DNA from: Thiotrichales bacterium 19S9-11 | GTDB lineage: Bacteria > Pseudomonadota > Gammaproteobacteria > Francisellales > Francisellaceae | DNA length: 64,000 nucleotides | Reading direction: 5' to 3' | Assembly: GCA_021713395.1 (NCBI GenBank) | Contig: JAKJJT010000008.1 | Span: forward strand, 1-64,000 | Shown here: positions 17,694-26,965 of the stretch, one piece after another | How positions within the stretch are numbered: position 1 is the first letter of the stretch | How the letters are laid out: every line of letters starts with the position of its first letter | Program-made: the position numbers and the translations under genes | Notes under the pieces: model-generated | Database searches by the model: none | Told to the model about the DNA's origin: nothing | What the model saw: only the letters and a program-made list of their open reading frames with translations

Positions 17694-17737
17694 ATTCTTT
17701 TATAAAATAACCTAAAGTTCAGACCAGTTGTTTTGTT

Positions 17738-19696
17738 TTAGAATTTATAACAGCCTCGCCCGTTTGCTTTTGCTTCATATAACTTAGTATCAGCATATTT
17801 AATAAGATCTTTCTCAGAACTACCATCTACTGGGTATATAGCAATACCAATGCTTGCAGAAATGTAAACATTATTTTTTTCTGAAATAGAAATCACATTC
17901 TCAATATCCGTTATGATATTTGTAGCAACTTTTTGTGCTCCTTCTATATCTGTCTCTTCCAAAAGAATAAAAAATTCATCACCACCTATTCTAGCAGCAC
18001 TATCACTAGATCTAATCGCTTTTGTTAAGCGTTTAGCAACAATCTGTAAAACAAGGTCGCCTGCATTATGACCATATTGATCATTAATGGGTTTAAAGTG
18101 ATCTAAATCAATTGCTAATATAGCTAAAGGAGTATTATGCCTTCGTGCTCGATTCATTGATTGCTGTAATAGTTTAGAAAACTGTAATCGATTTGGGATG
18201 TTAGTTAAAAAATCCCAATAAGCAAGTGATTGTAATTGCTTTTTATGTTCATTAAGTTCTTTGTTTTTAAGGGAGGTTAATTGGAAAAACCAAACAATAA
18301 TAACAAATAATATAATAACAACTGATCCAAACAAAAAATATAATAAAAGAGGCATGTTTTCATGATTTAATACATAAGATTCATTGGGCCACAGAGAGAC
18401 CGTCATATTTATTCCAAAAAAGATTATTTCTTTAGAGATTTTCCATTGATAGGTAAAAAATTTGTGGCTTTGAGCATATTTTTTATAGAGTGTTTTATTA
18501 TTAACTATGAGCTCTATGCTGATATTTTGCTCAAAATCATATTTTAATAGATGATTTAAAATCGTTTTTACATCATATATCATTAATAAATTTGATTTTG
18601 CGTAGCTAAAGCATAATTTATTATCTAAAAAAGTAAGATTAAATGCATTGAGTGATGTTTTGGTTTTTGTGTTTTCAATGCATTCTTTTATGTATTTATT
18701 CGGTTGAATAGATTGATAATCATTATTTAGATAAATTAAATCATTATTTTTAAAATTTTGACTAACTAATATAATATCATGGTTTATTTCAAAAAAAGAA
18801 TTAATCGTAGCAAGCCTTTTTTCAATGTTTTCTTCTTCTTTTATTAGTAGGAAGAGATTTATACCAGAATATACTTTTTCTGAGAGAATAAAGCTAATTT
18901 CATCAGACATATGTACTAATCTATTGTCTAAGTTTTTTTGAATTATTTGATGCTGAGAAGCAGCTAAAAATTGCCATGAAATAAATAATAATGAAAAACT
19001 AATCCCTAGCACCATACTTGGGATAACTGTGCTATTAACCAATGGTTGATTTAAAGAGGGTTTTAAAAAAATATAAAATAAAGCAAGGGATATCAAGAAA
19101 AAGCTAAATCCAGTATGAACAGCCATTCCTGTAATGTTGCCCCATTTATACATTATAGAACTACCAATAAAGTAACCAATTAAAGAAAACAAGCCAAGAA
19201 TCCCAATGATAAATACCAATGCAATACAAAGTAACTTTGAAATGGTGAGTTTAAATATATGATTGTAAGCTAATATTGAAATTGATGACATAAGGAAGCA
19301 AAAAGCAGTATTTGGCCCCATTCTACCAGGGTATGCACTTTCAGTTTTAATATAATGCTTTAGAAATAGTTCATCAATATAGAGGTTGATATGAAATATA
19401 TATTCTATCAAGGTTAGACTGGCTATACTAAGTGTAATGAATGCAAGTAGTGAAGAAAAATAACGTGTTTGTTTGTAGGTAAATAAAATACTTAAGCCAA
19501 TGCAAAAAAAACATAATGCGGTATTAAACTGCATTGGGACAAATGTTGGGTTAAGTTGAATAAGAAGAGGTATATGCATTAGCCAGCCAAACATAACAAT
19601 AAAGCCAATTGCTACAACTAAAGCGCTAAAGAAATAATGCTTAGTATAAATTATTTTTAATAGTTTAAGCAAAATACTTTCTTTCCTATTAATCAT
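17738..19696 (-). CDS. Membrane-bound diguanylate cyclase with large N-terminal membrane and periplasmic sensor region
   Basis: About 652 residues from ATG 19696, which overlaps the upstream stop by 8 bp (ATGATTAA); another ATG at 19717 is possible. About the first 230 residues are seven or eight membrane segments, then a soluble stretch (about 240-450), another membrane segment, and the GGDEF domain (about 490-650). The catalytic loop is RIGGDEFFILLE; substrate residues in IDLDHFKPINDQYGH are present. An RxxD inhibitory site (RSSD) stands five residues before GGDEF, so product feedback is expected. Makes c-di-GMP. The preceding gene encodes a secreted repeat protein, probably its sensory partner. 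Confidence 0.9.
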   Translation of the reverse strand: MINRKESILLKLLKIIYTKHYFFSALVVAIGFIVMFGWLMHIPLLIQLNPTFVPMQFNTALCFFCIGLSILFTYKQTRYFSSLLAFITLSIASLTLIEYIFHINLYIDELFLKHYIKTESAYPGRMGPNTAFCFLMSSISILAYNHIFKLTISKLLCIALVFIIGILGLFSLIGYFIGSSIMYKWGNITGMAVHTGFSFFLISLALFYIFLKPSLNQPLVNSTVIPSMVLGISFSLLFISWQFLAASQHQIIQKNLDNRLVHMSDEISFILSEKVYSGINLFLLIKEEENIEKRLATINSFFEINHDIILVSQNFKNNDLIYLNNDYQSIQPNKYIKECIENTKTKTSLNAFNLTFLDNKLCFSYAKSNLLMIYDVKTILNHLLKYDFEQNISIELIVNNKTLYKKYAQSHKFFTYQWKISKEIIFFGINMTVSLWPNESYVLNHENMPLLLYFLFGSVVIILFVIIVWFFQLTSLKNKELNEHKKQLQSLAYWDFLTNIPNRLQFSKLLQQSMNRARRHNTPLAILAIDLDHFKPINDQYGHNAGDLVLQIVAKRLTKAIRSSDSAARIGGDEFFILLEETDIEGAQKVATNIITDIENVISISEKNNVYISASIGIAIYPVDGSSEKDLIKYADTKLYEAKANGRGCYKF

Positions 19697-20663
19697 TGTG
19701 TAACTTAATTTTAACAAGTGCTAGATCTAATAACTTGATTTTTGATAATAAAACCTCAGCTTCATAATATACATCTGATGGTGTTTTATATTTTATATTT
19801 TGTAATAGAATGTGCCGATTTAATGGATTAGTAGTTATTAGCTGAGAATCTAAATATTTAACTTCAGCTAAAATTATTTTTGCGATGCTTAAGACATCAT
19901 TTGGGGTAATATGGGTATTCGTTTTTGCTATGTTTGTCTCGACTGACAATGTTTTAATATTTAGCTTTTTTGCCAAATTTTGAATATCGTTTAAACATTT
20001 TATTAGTAAGTAAAATACATCAATTGGCCTTTTATTAACTTGCTTTTGTGGTTGCTTAATTTTTGTTGATAGATTATAGAAACTTAATACGTCATCGATA
20101 TATTCAATTGACATTTTAATTTGCTTAAAAACATCTACTGGCGATGTTTTTTGATATGAAATATTATCTAATTTTGCATTAGATACAATAAGCATATTGA
20201 AAATATCATCTAGATTTCCTTTTTTAAATGTTTGATTATTTTGGATATTACTGATTGAAAGGTTTTCTTTGACTAGGTCAATTCGATTATTAGAATTTTC
20301 AATATTTGTCATAATATCATCTAAAGTTATATCAATATCCAGGTTGTTTGGCTGATGAATATAGATTCCTGTGACACTGTAGGCTAATAAATTTGCTTTT
20401 TGAGATAAGATTCGTGTTTGAAAATAGACTTCATTTAAATGAGCATTACGAACATGATATGCAGGTTTTTTGATTTTTGGTTTGCCTATTGCTTGACGGA
20501 TTAAGTCTAAATTATTGTTTAGAAAGCTTAATCTATCTAATATAGTTGATATCATATCTGCCTGATTGTATTGTTCATTATTTTTTTGCAATGCATAACT
20601 AGATCCAATAGCCATAAAATAGAAAAGAAGACATTGAAGAATACTAAATGTGATACGTTTCAT
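19689..20663 (-). CDS. Secreted periplasmic repeat protein, putative sensor partner of the diguanylate cyclase
   Basis: 324 residues. Residues 1-24 are a signal peptide ending SSYA-LQ. After it are about seven copies of a motif of roughly 36-41 residues, best written T/K-x-P-x-D-V-x-x-x-A-x-x-x-L-x-x-I-x-x-L-x-x-x-L: KTSPVDVF (about 172), KRPIDVFY (about 211), ITPNDVLS (about 252), KTPSDVYY (about 293), with weaker copies near 70, 111 and 147. Each looks like a helical hairpin. The gene is translationally coupled to the membrane diguanylate cyclase. I recognise no named family; ligand binding in the periplasm and signalling to the cyclase is inference. Confidence 0.75.
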   Translation of the reverse strand: MKRITFSILQCLLFYFMAIGSSYALQKNNEQYNQADMISTILDRLSFLNNNLDLIRQAIGKPKIKKPAYHVRNAHLNEVYFQTRILSQKANLLAYSVTGIYIHQPNNLDIDITLDDIMTNIENSNNRIDLVKENLSISNIQNNQTFKKGNLDDIFNMLIVSNAKLDNISYQKTSPVDVFKQIKMSIEYIDDVLSFYNLSTKIKQPQKQVNKRPIDVFYLLIKCLNDIQNLAKKLNIKTLSVETNIAKTNTHITPNDVLSIAKIILAEVKYLDSQLITTNPLNRHILLQNIKYKTPSDVYYEAEVLLSKIKLLDLALVKIKLHND

Positions 20664-20734
20664 TTTAGATCTGTCTAATTTTTAATGTTAACTTAGTATC
20701 TCATTATAGTTGAAATCTTATATAATTATTGATT

Positions 20735-20854
20735 GGACTCAAAATTGAGCAAATTTTGCTAGGTGCTAAAATTGTTGCTGTTGCAGATGCTTTTCATTTT
20801 TTACAGGTTCAATAAAAGAAGGTTTTCAAAAAGATGCTAAGTTTTTGGAAGTTT
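20735..20854 (+). pseudogene. Decayed fragment of an HD-GYP domain gene
   Basis: Plus-strand reading from 20735 gives GLKIEQILLGAKIVAVADAF followed by HFLQVQ and a stop (20813-20815). This matches the conserved HD-GYP stretch G-x-x-x-E-x-I-x-x-x-AR-I-x-AVADAF. In another frame, 20815-20854 gives KEGFQKDAKFLEV and a stop, resembling the family's C-terminal FDP-x-x-V-x-x-F end. So the piece is truncated, deleted inside and frameshifted, with no start. It is the remnant of a c-di-GMP phosphodiesterase or related response regulator, opposite in direction to its neighbours. Confidence 0.7.
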
Positions 20855-20859
20855 AATAT

Positions 20860-22023
20860 TTATTTTGCATTGCAATGTCTGTTTTGAGTTAACAGCTGGT
20901 TATATTGTTTACATGTATCAAATGCATTAAACAAAGCATTTTGTATATCTTCAATTGATTCAATACCAATTGATAAACGGATTAAATTTGGATCAAATGG
21001 TGGAATTTTATTTTCTTTTTCACAACGCTCAAAGGTTTCTTTATGTGACATAATATTAGGTAAGCTAATACTTGAGCGAATGCTACCAAAATTACGACAA
21101 ATATTAAAAAACTCGTTAGCTTCATTAAGCCAACTACTTGTTTTGTCTTTATGTTTTAGGGTGAAGGCAATGATACTGCCAAGACCTGAGTAGTAAACAT
21201 GACTAACCTCAGGATGGTTTGATAGCTGTTTTACAATAATTTGTGCAGATTGTTGTTGTTGTGTAATCCGTAGAGGTAGCGTATCTAAGCTTCTTGAAAG
21301 TAACCAGCTATCAAATGCAGTTAAGCCTAAACCCTGCAGTTGAATAATTTCATATAGTTTATGATGCAGCTGTTTATTATTAACACTAATAACACCTGCC
21401 ATTAAATCATTATGGCCACCTAAATGTTTTGCTGCTGATTGAATAGCAATATCAGCACCTATATCAAGTGGCTGTTGTAAATAGGAAGATAAAAGTGAGT
21501 TATCAATAGCAAGGTGTATATTATTTTTTTGTGCAATGGTTTTAATTGCTGGAATATTAATGGTTTCTTGTGTTGGATTAGCAGGTGACTCAAAAAACAT
21601 CAATCGCGTATTATTTTGTATATAAGAAGATAAAAGCTCTAAATTGTTAATTTCCTGATAACTTAATATACTAAATTGAATTTGATATTGCTTTGATAAA
21701 TTTTCAATTAGAAGCTGACTGCCACTATATAAATGTTCTGAAATTAACATATGATCATGACTATTTAGAAGGCTAATAACAGCTGTAATTGCTTGAGTGC
21801 CATTGGCAACTGCAAATGAATGTTGTGTATGATCTAAAAGTGCTAATTTTTTTTCTAATTCAGAACGGTTGGGGTTCGCTTTTCGGCTATAGCTGTAATC
21901 GCTTTCTTTTAGGTTATTCGTGTATAAAAAAGATGCATTTTGATAGATAGGGAGTTGCTCTGTTTGAAGGTTGGATTGTAAATTTTTAGCATTATGTAGT
22001 AGTTTGGTATTCTTGCTGGTCAT
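20860..22023 (-). CDS. Cystathionine gamma-synthase / trans-sulfuration family PLP enzyme
   Basis: About 387 residues from ATG 22023; a TTG at 22092 would extend it by 23, but lacks support. Cys/Met-metabolism PLP fold: YSRKANPNRSELEKKLALL (active-site Tyr-Ser-Arg), AVANGTQAITAV, FFESPANPTQ, LAIDNSLLSSYLQQPLDIGA, and PLP lysine in IQSAAKHLGGHNDLMAG. Members cover cystathionine gamma-synthase, beta- and gamma-lyases and methionine gamma-lyase; they cannot be told apart here. Chain is slightly short between the large domain and the C-terminal domain (IIAFTLK...SIRSSISLP). Divergent from the phosphatase gene 22127. Confidence 0.88.
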   Translation of the reverse strand: MTSKNTKLLHNAKNLQSNLQTEQLPIYQNASFLYTNNLKESDYSYSRKANPNRSELEKKLALLDHTQHSFAVANGTQAITAVISLLNSHDHMLISEHLYSGSQLLIENLSKQYQIQFSILSYQEINNLELLSSYIQNNTRLMFFESPANPTQETINIPAIKTIAQKNNIHLAIDNSLLSSYLQQPLDIGADIAIQSAAKHLGGHNDLMAGVISVNNKQLHHKLYEIIQLQGLGLTAFDSWLLSRSLDTLPLRITQQQQSAQIIVKQLSNHPEVSHVYYSGLGSIIAFTLKHKDKTSSWLNEANEFFNICRNFGSIRSSISLPNIMSHKETFERCEKENKIPPFDPNLIRLSIGIESIEDIQNALFNAFDTCKQYNQLLTQNRHCNAK

Positions 22024-22126
22024 AAGCTTAACTAGTTTATTGAAAATGCTGGAACTCAACGTTAAGATATCTGAAGAATTTATGATTTTCAATCTTTAAA
22101 TAGATAAAGCAGGATAAGAGGCTCTT

Positions 22127-22606
22127 ATGAAAAAAATAAGTATATTATTTGTATGTATGGGTAATATTTGTCGTTCACCAACGGCGCATGGTGTTTTTCG
22201 TCATTTAGTTGAAGAAAAAGGCTATAGCGATAAATTTACCATTGAGTCTGCAGGAACACACTCGCGTGTCTATCATCATGAAGGAGGCCAGCCTGATAGT
22301 CGTTCAATGGCAACAGCTAGTGAACATGGTGTTGATATTAGTGATCTAGCTTCTCGTCAATTTATTAGAGAAGATTTTCAAACGTATGATCATATAATTG
22401 TAATGGATAATAAGAACTATGAGTTTGTGATTCAGTTAGCACAAGATGATGACGAGCGAAATAAAGTTAGCTTGTTAACAAGCTACTTACCAAATAGCCA
22501 ATATAGTGAAGTCCCAGACCCATATCTTGTTGGTGACTTTGATGGTGTCTATAGCCTTATTTATCAAGCGTGTGAAGCGATTTTAGAAGGTTTAATTACA
22601 AACTAA
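22127..22606 (+). CDS. Low-molecular-weight protein tyrosine phosphatase
   Basis: 159 residues. The P-loop C-x5-R-S is in FVCMGNICRSPTAHGVF (about 8-22) and the general acid Asp in VPDPYLVGDFDGVY (about 128), with the family's SAGTHS and MDNKNYEFV. Closer to the eukaryote-like YfkJ/LMW-PTP group than to capsule-linked Wzb. It is not beside a capsule locus; its substrate is unknown. Its last 11 bp overlap the end of the convergent 22596-23327 gene. Confidence 0.95.
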   Translation: MKKISILFVCMGNICRSPTAHGVFRHLVEEKGYSDKFTIESAGTHSRVYHHEGGQPDSRSMATASEHGVDISDLASRQFIREDFQTYDHIIVMDNKNYEFVIQLAQDDDERNKVSLLTSYLPNSQYSEVPDPYLVGDFDGVYSLIYQACEAILEGLITN

Positions 22607-23327
22607 TCTTAATTTTACAATATTTAAAAAGAGATTTAAAAATCATTTGCCAATTAATTAGGATCATTGAAATAAGAGAGGTATCATCACAACTTGAGTG
22701 TGTTTGAAAAAATTTAAGAATTTTTTGCTCTTTTTTTGATTTGCGATCAAAATTTAAATCTAGTCGGCCTGGAGTTGCATAAGGGTCTTTAACGATAATG
22801 GGGTTTGTATTTGTTACCTCATAGTCAAAGTAATGCGCTAGTTTATAGACAAGTTGTACATACTCTGGGTTATGATTAGATAGGTCTAAGCTTGGGTAAA
22901 GAAACTTTTGGCTAATATGTTTATAAGAAGAATAGAAGTTGCCAACACCTGAAGCAATAAAGAAAAAATAGTGTTTATGCTTTGAAAAAAGTGTTTTTAA
23001 TTTGACCCTAAGCATTGAGCTAAAAACAAAAATGGCAGTGGTTTTTTTGCCTCGATAATCTTTATCAATATTTGAAAGAGCACGACTAATATAATAAGTT
23101 TGTCCTTCAATGGTAATTTTAAATGTTCGAAAAGAATTCAAACCTACGATTTGCTCATTATTATCATAATAAATCTCAAGATAATTCATAATACAGGATT
23201 GATCAAGCAATTGATCAATGATGGGTTGACTTCTCTTTTCATCAAACACTTTGGAGAGAAAAGCATAAACAGGGTCTTTTACTCTAGAATCTATGTGTTT
23301 TTTAATATTAATTATCTGAGATTTCAT
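22596..23327 (-). CDS. Hypothetical protein, possibly GNAT-like acyltransferase
   Basis: 243 residues, not firmly recognised. About 60-120 resembles a GNAT core: strands NNEQIVGLNSFRTFKITI and YYISRALSNIDKDYRGKKT, where DYRGKKTT is like the acyl-CoA pyrophosphate loop (R/Q-x-x-G-x-x), followed by a helix and hydrophobic strand FFFIASGVGNFYSSY. The C-terminal quarter is basic, with a hydrophobic stretch (LISMILINWQMIF). No signal peptide. Gene lies between the phosphatase and asd; 10 bp separate it from the asd stop, so it is upstream of nothing in an obvious operon. Confidence 0.5.
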   Translation of the reverse strand: MKSQIINIKKHIDSRVKDPVYAFLSKVFDEKRSQPIIDQLLDQSCIMNYLEIYYDNNEQIVGLNSFRTFKITIEGQTYYISRALSNIDKDYRGKKTTAIFVFSSMLRVKLKTLFSKHKHYFFFIASGVGNFYSSYKHISQKFLYPSLDLSNHNPEYVQLVYKLAHYFDYEVTNTNPIIVKDPYATPGRLDLNFDRKSKKEQKILKFFQTHSSCDDTSLISMILINWQMIFKSLFKYCKIKISL

Positions 23328-23337
23328 AATAGCGTGC

Positions 23338-24432
23338 CTATAGTTTACCTCGTAAAATATTAAGAATTCTTCTTAAAGGCTCTGCTGCACCCCAAAGTAG
23401 TTGATCACCTACGGTAAATAAATGAATCATGTCAGATCCAAGTTTAGACTTTTTAAGTCGACCAACAGCAATATCATAATTACCAGAAACTGATAGTGGC
23501 GTTAAGTTTTGAAGGGTGTTTTCTTTTTCATTGGGTACATAACGAATCCATTGATTAGCATTTTGAATAATAGATTCAATCTCTGATAATGGTAAATCTT
23601 TATTTAACTTAATTGTTAATGCCTGACTATGTGCGCGCAGTGTTGGTACACGAACACAGATACCATCAATTGGAATATTAGACCCTAAAATCTTATTCAT
23701 TTCAGAATAAGCTTTCCATTCTTCTTTGGTTTGACCACCTTCCATTTTAATATCAATCCAAGGTAAGACATTAAAAGATAATGGTGCTGTAATGGTATCA
23801 CTTGGAAAGTCTGCTGAGCTAATGAGTGTTTTTAGACTTTCTTCTATAGCTAGGGCAGAAGCTTCTGAATTTGTGTTAGTAATTAAATACTGATGTTGAG
23901 ATAATAACTCTTTAATCGCTTTGGCACCAGCTCCAGAAATTGCCTGATAGGTCATCGCAGAAATAGATTCAACTAAATTATTTTGTAATAAGCCATCAAT
24001 GGCAAGCATCATTAAACTAACTGTGCAGTTGCCACCAATAAAGCTTTTAACGCCTAGGTTGATTGCATTATCAATTTGAGTGCGGTTAATAGGATCTAGT
24101 ACAATGATTGAGTCTGGCTGCATTCTTAATACAGAAGCCGCATCAATCCAGTAGCCATCCCAGCCAGTTGCTCTTAAATCTGAATATACCTTATTTGTAT
24201 AGTCACCACCTTGACATGAAATTAAGATATCCATTTGTTTTAAGCTATTAATATCATAAGCATTTTCAATATTAGGTAAATCAAGATTTAAATGACTTGG
24301 TGGTTTTTGGCCATGCTGAGATGTACTAAACAGTGTTGTTTCAAGACCGTCAAAGTCATTATTTTTAAGCATTTGGTCGACTAGGACAGAACCAACCATG
24401 CCGCGCCAACCAATCATTCCAAGTTTATTCAT
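23338..24432 (-). CDS. asd: Aspartate-semialdehyde dehydrogenase
   Basis: 364 residues, gammaproteobacterial type. NADP loop GMIGWRGMVGSVL (about 5), catalytic Cys in IGGNCTVSLMM (about 134), substrate Arg/His in the region CVRVPTLRAHSQALTIKL. Reduces aspartyl-phosphate to aspartate semialdehyde, the branch metabolite for lysine/diaminopimelate, methionine and threonine. It is divergent from thrA with 97 bp between the starts, so aspartate-family synthesis is grouped here and promoters probably interact. Confidence 0.97.
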   Translation of the reverse strand: MNKLGMIGWRGMVGSVLVDQMLKNNDFDGLETTLFSTSQHGQKPPSHLNLDLPNIENAYDINSLKQMDILISCQGGDYTNKVYSDLRATGWDGYWIDAASVLRMQPDSIIVLDPINRTQIDNAINLGVKSFIGGNCTVSLMMLAIDGLLQNNLVESISAMTYQAISGAGAKAIKELLSQHQYLITNTNSEASALAIEESLKTLISSADFPSDTITAPLSFNVLPWIDIKMEGGQTKEEWKAYSEMNKILGSNIPIDGICVRVPTLRAHSQALTIKLNKDLPLSEIESIIQNANQWIRYVPNEKENTLQNLTPLSVSGNYDIAVGRLKKSKLGSDMIHLFTVGDQLLWGAAEPLRRILNILRGKL

Positions 24433-24487
24433 AAGAAAAAATTCAATATTTATTAAAAATTATATAATAAACGAATGTGCTTCTTTG

Positions 24488-24493
24488 TATAAT
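24488..24493 (+). promoter_or_regulatory. Candidate -10 element of the thrABC promoter
   Basis: A perfect TATAAT stands 36 bp before the thrA start; no convincing -35 at 17 bp. The transcript leader would be about 30 nt, too short for the threonine attenuator of E. coli, and no Thr/Ile-rich leader peptide is present. Confidence 0.4.
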
Positions 24494-24529
24494 ATATTTA
24501 TCTTAAATATTAGAAATAAATGGATTGGC

Positions 24530-26965
24530 ATGCAGGTTGTACACAAGTTTGGTGGTAGTTCTCTTGGCGATGAAAATAAGATTAATAATGTCATTAGTAT
24601 CATTAAAGGAAAAAAAGAAGTTGTCGTTGTTTCAGCTATTGGTAAAACAACGCAGCATTTACGTGATAGTATTGATCAAGCAGTTTTAGGTCAAGATTAC
24701 AAAAAATCCTTATTAAAAATTAAAAAGCAGCATGCATCAATTATTCAGTCAGTTGCAGCAAAGTCTTCAAAAACACTGATGGACTTGATTGAAAAAAATA
24801 TAGAAAATATTTCAGATTTATTAACAACAATGCATTTAACAAAAATAGTTAATGATAATATTCAAAACTATATTTTAGGTTATGGTGAAATTTGGTCAGC
24901 GAAAATTTTAACTGCAGCATTAAATCAGAAGAAAAAGAAGGCTCAATATATTAGTGCATTTGATGTTTTAATGGTTGATGATTCAAACTATCCTGTTCTA
25001 GTTGATTGGGAAAAAAGCCAACAAACACTAGACGAACTAGTAGATAAAAAATATTCAGGTGTTTATGTTATTACTGGGTTTATTGCGCGCAATGAAAAAG
25101 GTCATAGAACAATACTAGGTATGAATTGTAGTGACTATTCTGCCGCTATTTTTGCAAAGTTATTTAATGTTTCTGAACTTATAATTTGGACGGATGTTGA
25201 AGGTGTTTATAGTGCAAACCCTAGTCAAGTACCAACGGCAAGACAAGTTAAACACCTAGCTTATAAAGAAGCTTTAGAATTAGCCTATTTTGGTGCATCA
25301 GTAGTTCATCCGTTAACCATTGGCCCAATGATGGAGAAGAAAATCCCCATCTACATTAAAAGTAGTTATAAGCAAGATGGCATTGGCACAGAGATATCTA
25401 ATCGTGATGTAAAAGTAGAAAAAGATCAAGCTCGAATTAAAGGCCTTACTAGTGCTAATCAAGTTTCACTAATCAAAGTGCAAGGTGCTGGTATGATTGG
25501 TGTTTCAGGGATTGCATCAAAAATATTTACAACGCTATATGAAGCAAATATTTCAGTGATGATGATTTCACAGGCAAGCTCTGAATATTCCATTTGTTTT
25601 GCTGTTAATGTTTCTGAAGGTAATAAAGCAGTTAAGTTATTAAGTAAAACATTTGCTTATGAAATTGAACGAGGTGTAATTGAAAAAATTCAAAATGATA
25701 AAAACTATAGTTTAATTACAGCGGTAGGTGATCAGATGAGAAATACGCCAGGATCACTAGCAAAAATGGTTAATCCTTTAGCGCATGCAAATATTAATAT
25801 TCATGCTGTTGCACAAGGCTCATCAGAAAGAAGTATTACTTTAACCGTAAAAGAAGAATTTGAAACAGAAGCACTAAACTTAATTCATCAGGAGTATATT
25901 GACCACATAAATGAAGTTGCAGTTGTGATTATTGGTTGTGGAAATATCGCCAAAGCTTTGGTTGAGCAAATAGCCAATGCAAAAAGTAAGCTAGAAGGTT
26001 TAAGCATCAAATTTAAACTAGTTGCAATTACTAACTCAAAAAAGATGATCATTACGAATGATGACTTGATGCAATCAGATTGGCAGCAGATGCTAAAAAA
26101 ATCTAAAAAAGCAGTTAACTTAGATGCAGTTTTGACACATCTTAAAGCGTTAAAAGTTAAGTATCGTCTTGTCATTGATGCAACAGATAGTATCGATGTT
26201 GCAAAAAGTTATTTGAAGTTTTTAAGTGCAGGTATATCAGTTATAACACCAAATAAATATGCAAATACGCTGACAATGGATTACTATCATCAATTAAGAA
26301 AAGCACAATATGCGAACCCAAGTCAGTTTAAATATGAAACCAATGTTTGTGCTGGTTTACCTATTATTCAAACCCTTCAAGATATGATTATAACTGGTGA
26401 TAAAATTAAAGAAATTAAGGGTGTGTTTTCAGGAACATTAAGTTATGTATTTAATCAAATTAATTTAGGTGTTCGTTTTTCAGATGCAGTTAAGAAAGCA
26501 TATGAATTAGGCTATACGGAACCCGATCCAAGAGAAGATTTATCTGGTATGGATGTAGCAAGAAAGCTTGTTATTTTGGCAAGGGAAATCGGCTTATCAG
26601 TAGAGATGAGTGATCTGAATATTCAGGATTTAACGCCTAAGGGATTAAAAAAATGCACGATAGATGAGTTTTTAAGTTCTCTTGATGCACATGATGATAA
26701 AGTAGAAAAGTTATTATCAGAAATAAAAGGTAATAAAGCAGGTATTCATTATATCGGTACGATTTCTGCAAGTGGCAAAATACAAATTGGCATTGATGCT
26801 TTTGAGCAATCAAGTGAATTTTCAAGGCTTCAAGGAACTGAAAATTTAGTAAAGATTCACTCAAAGCGTTATCATCAATACCCTATGATTATTCAAGGGC
26901 CAGGGGCAGGGGCTGATGTGACTGCTGAAGGTGTTTTTTCAGATATATTAAAGGTTATTTACTAA
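24530..26965 (+). CDS. thrA: Bifunctional aspartokinase I / homoserine dehydrogenase I
   Basis: 811 residues from the ATG at 24530, close to the 820 of E. coli ThrA; an in-frame upstream extension to 24398 is not plausible because it would run through the promoter. Kinase signature VHKFGGSSLGD at the N-terminus, then two ACT domains (about 310-460: SLIKVQGAGMIGVSGI and SLITAVGDQMRNTPG) for threonine feedback, and the dehydrogenase with NADP loop VVIIGCGNIAKALV and signature ETNVCAGLPIIQTLQD; catalytic Lys/Asp region GYTEPDPREDLSGMDVARK. First gene of thrABC. Confidence 0.96.
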   Translation: MQVVHKFGGSSLGDENKINNVISIIKGKKEVVVVSAIGKTTQHLRDSIDQAVLGQDYKKSLLKIKKQHASIIQSVAAKSSKTLMDLIEKNIENISDLLTTMHLTKIVNDNIQNYILGYGEIWSAKILTAALNQKKKKAQYISAFDVLMVDDSNYPVLVDWEKSQQTLDELVDKKYSGVYVITGFIARNEKGHRTILGMNCSDYSAAIFAKLFNVSELIIWTDVEGVYSANPSQVPTARQVKHLAYKEALELAYFGASVVHPLTIGPMMEKKIPIYIKSSYKQDGIGTEISNRDVKVEKDQARIKGLTSANQVSLIKVQGAGMIGVSGIASKIFTTLYEANISVMMISQASSEYSICFAVNVSEGNKAVKLLSKTFAYEIERGVIEKIQNDKNYSLITAVGDQMRNTPGSLAKMVNPLAHANINIHAVAQGSSERSITLTVKEEFETEALNLIHQEYIDHINEVAVVIIGCGNIAKALVEQIANAKSKLEGLSIKFKLVAITNSKKMIITNDDLMQSDWQQMLKKSKKAVNLDAVLTHLKALKVKYRLVIDATDSIDVAKSYLKFLSAGISVITPNKYANTLTMDYYHQLRKAQYANPSQFKYETNVCAGLPIIQTLQDMIITGDKIKEIKGVFSGTLSYVFNQINLGVRFSDAVKKAYELGYTEPDPREDLSGMDVARKLVILAREIGLSVEMSDLNIQDLTPKGLKKCTIDEFLSSLDAHDDKVEKLLSEIKGNKAGIHYIGTISASGKIQIGIDAFEQSSEFSRLQGTENLVKIHSKRYHQYPMIIQGPGAGADVTAEGVFSDILKVIY

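Noticed and set aside
24433-24529. Threonine-type attenuator before thrA
   Set aside because: No leader peptide rich in Thr/Ile codons, no terminator hairpin, and the leader from the TATAAT would be only about 30 nt.
24398-24529. N-terminal extension of ThrA
   Set aside because: It would cross the asd start and the promoter region; the family begins at the Met before VHKFGGSS.
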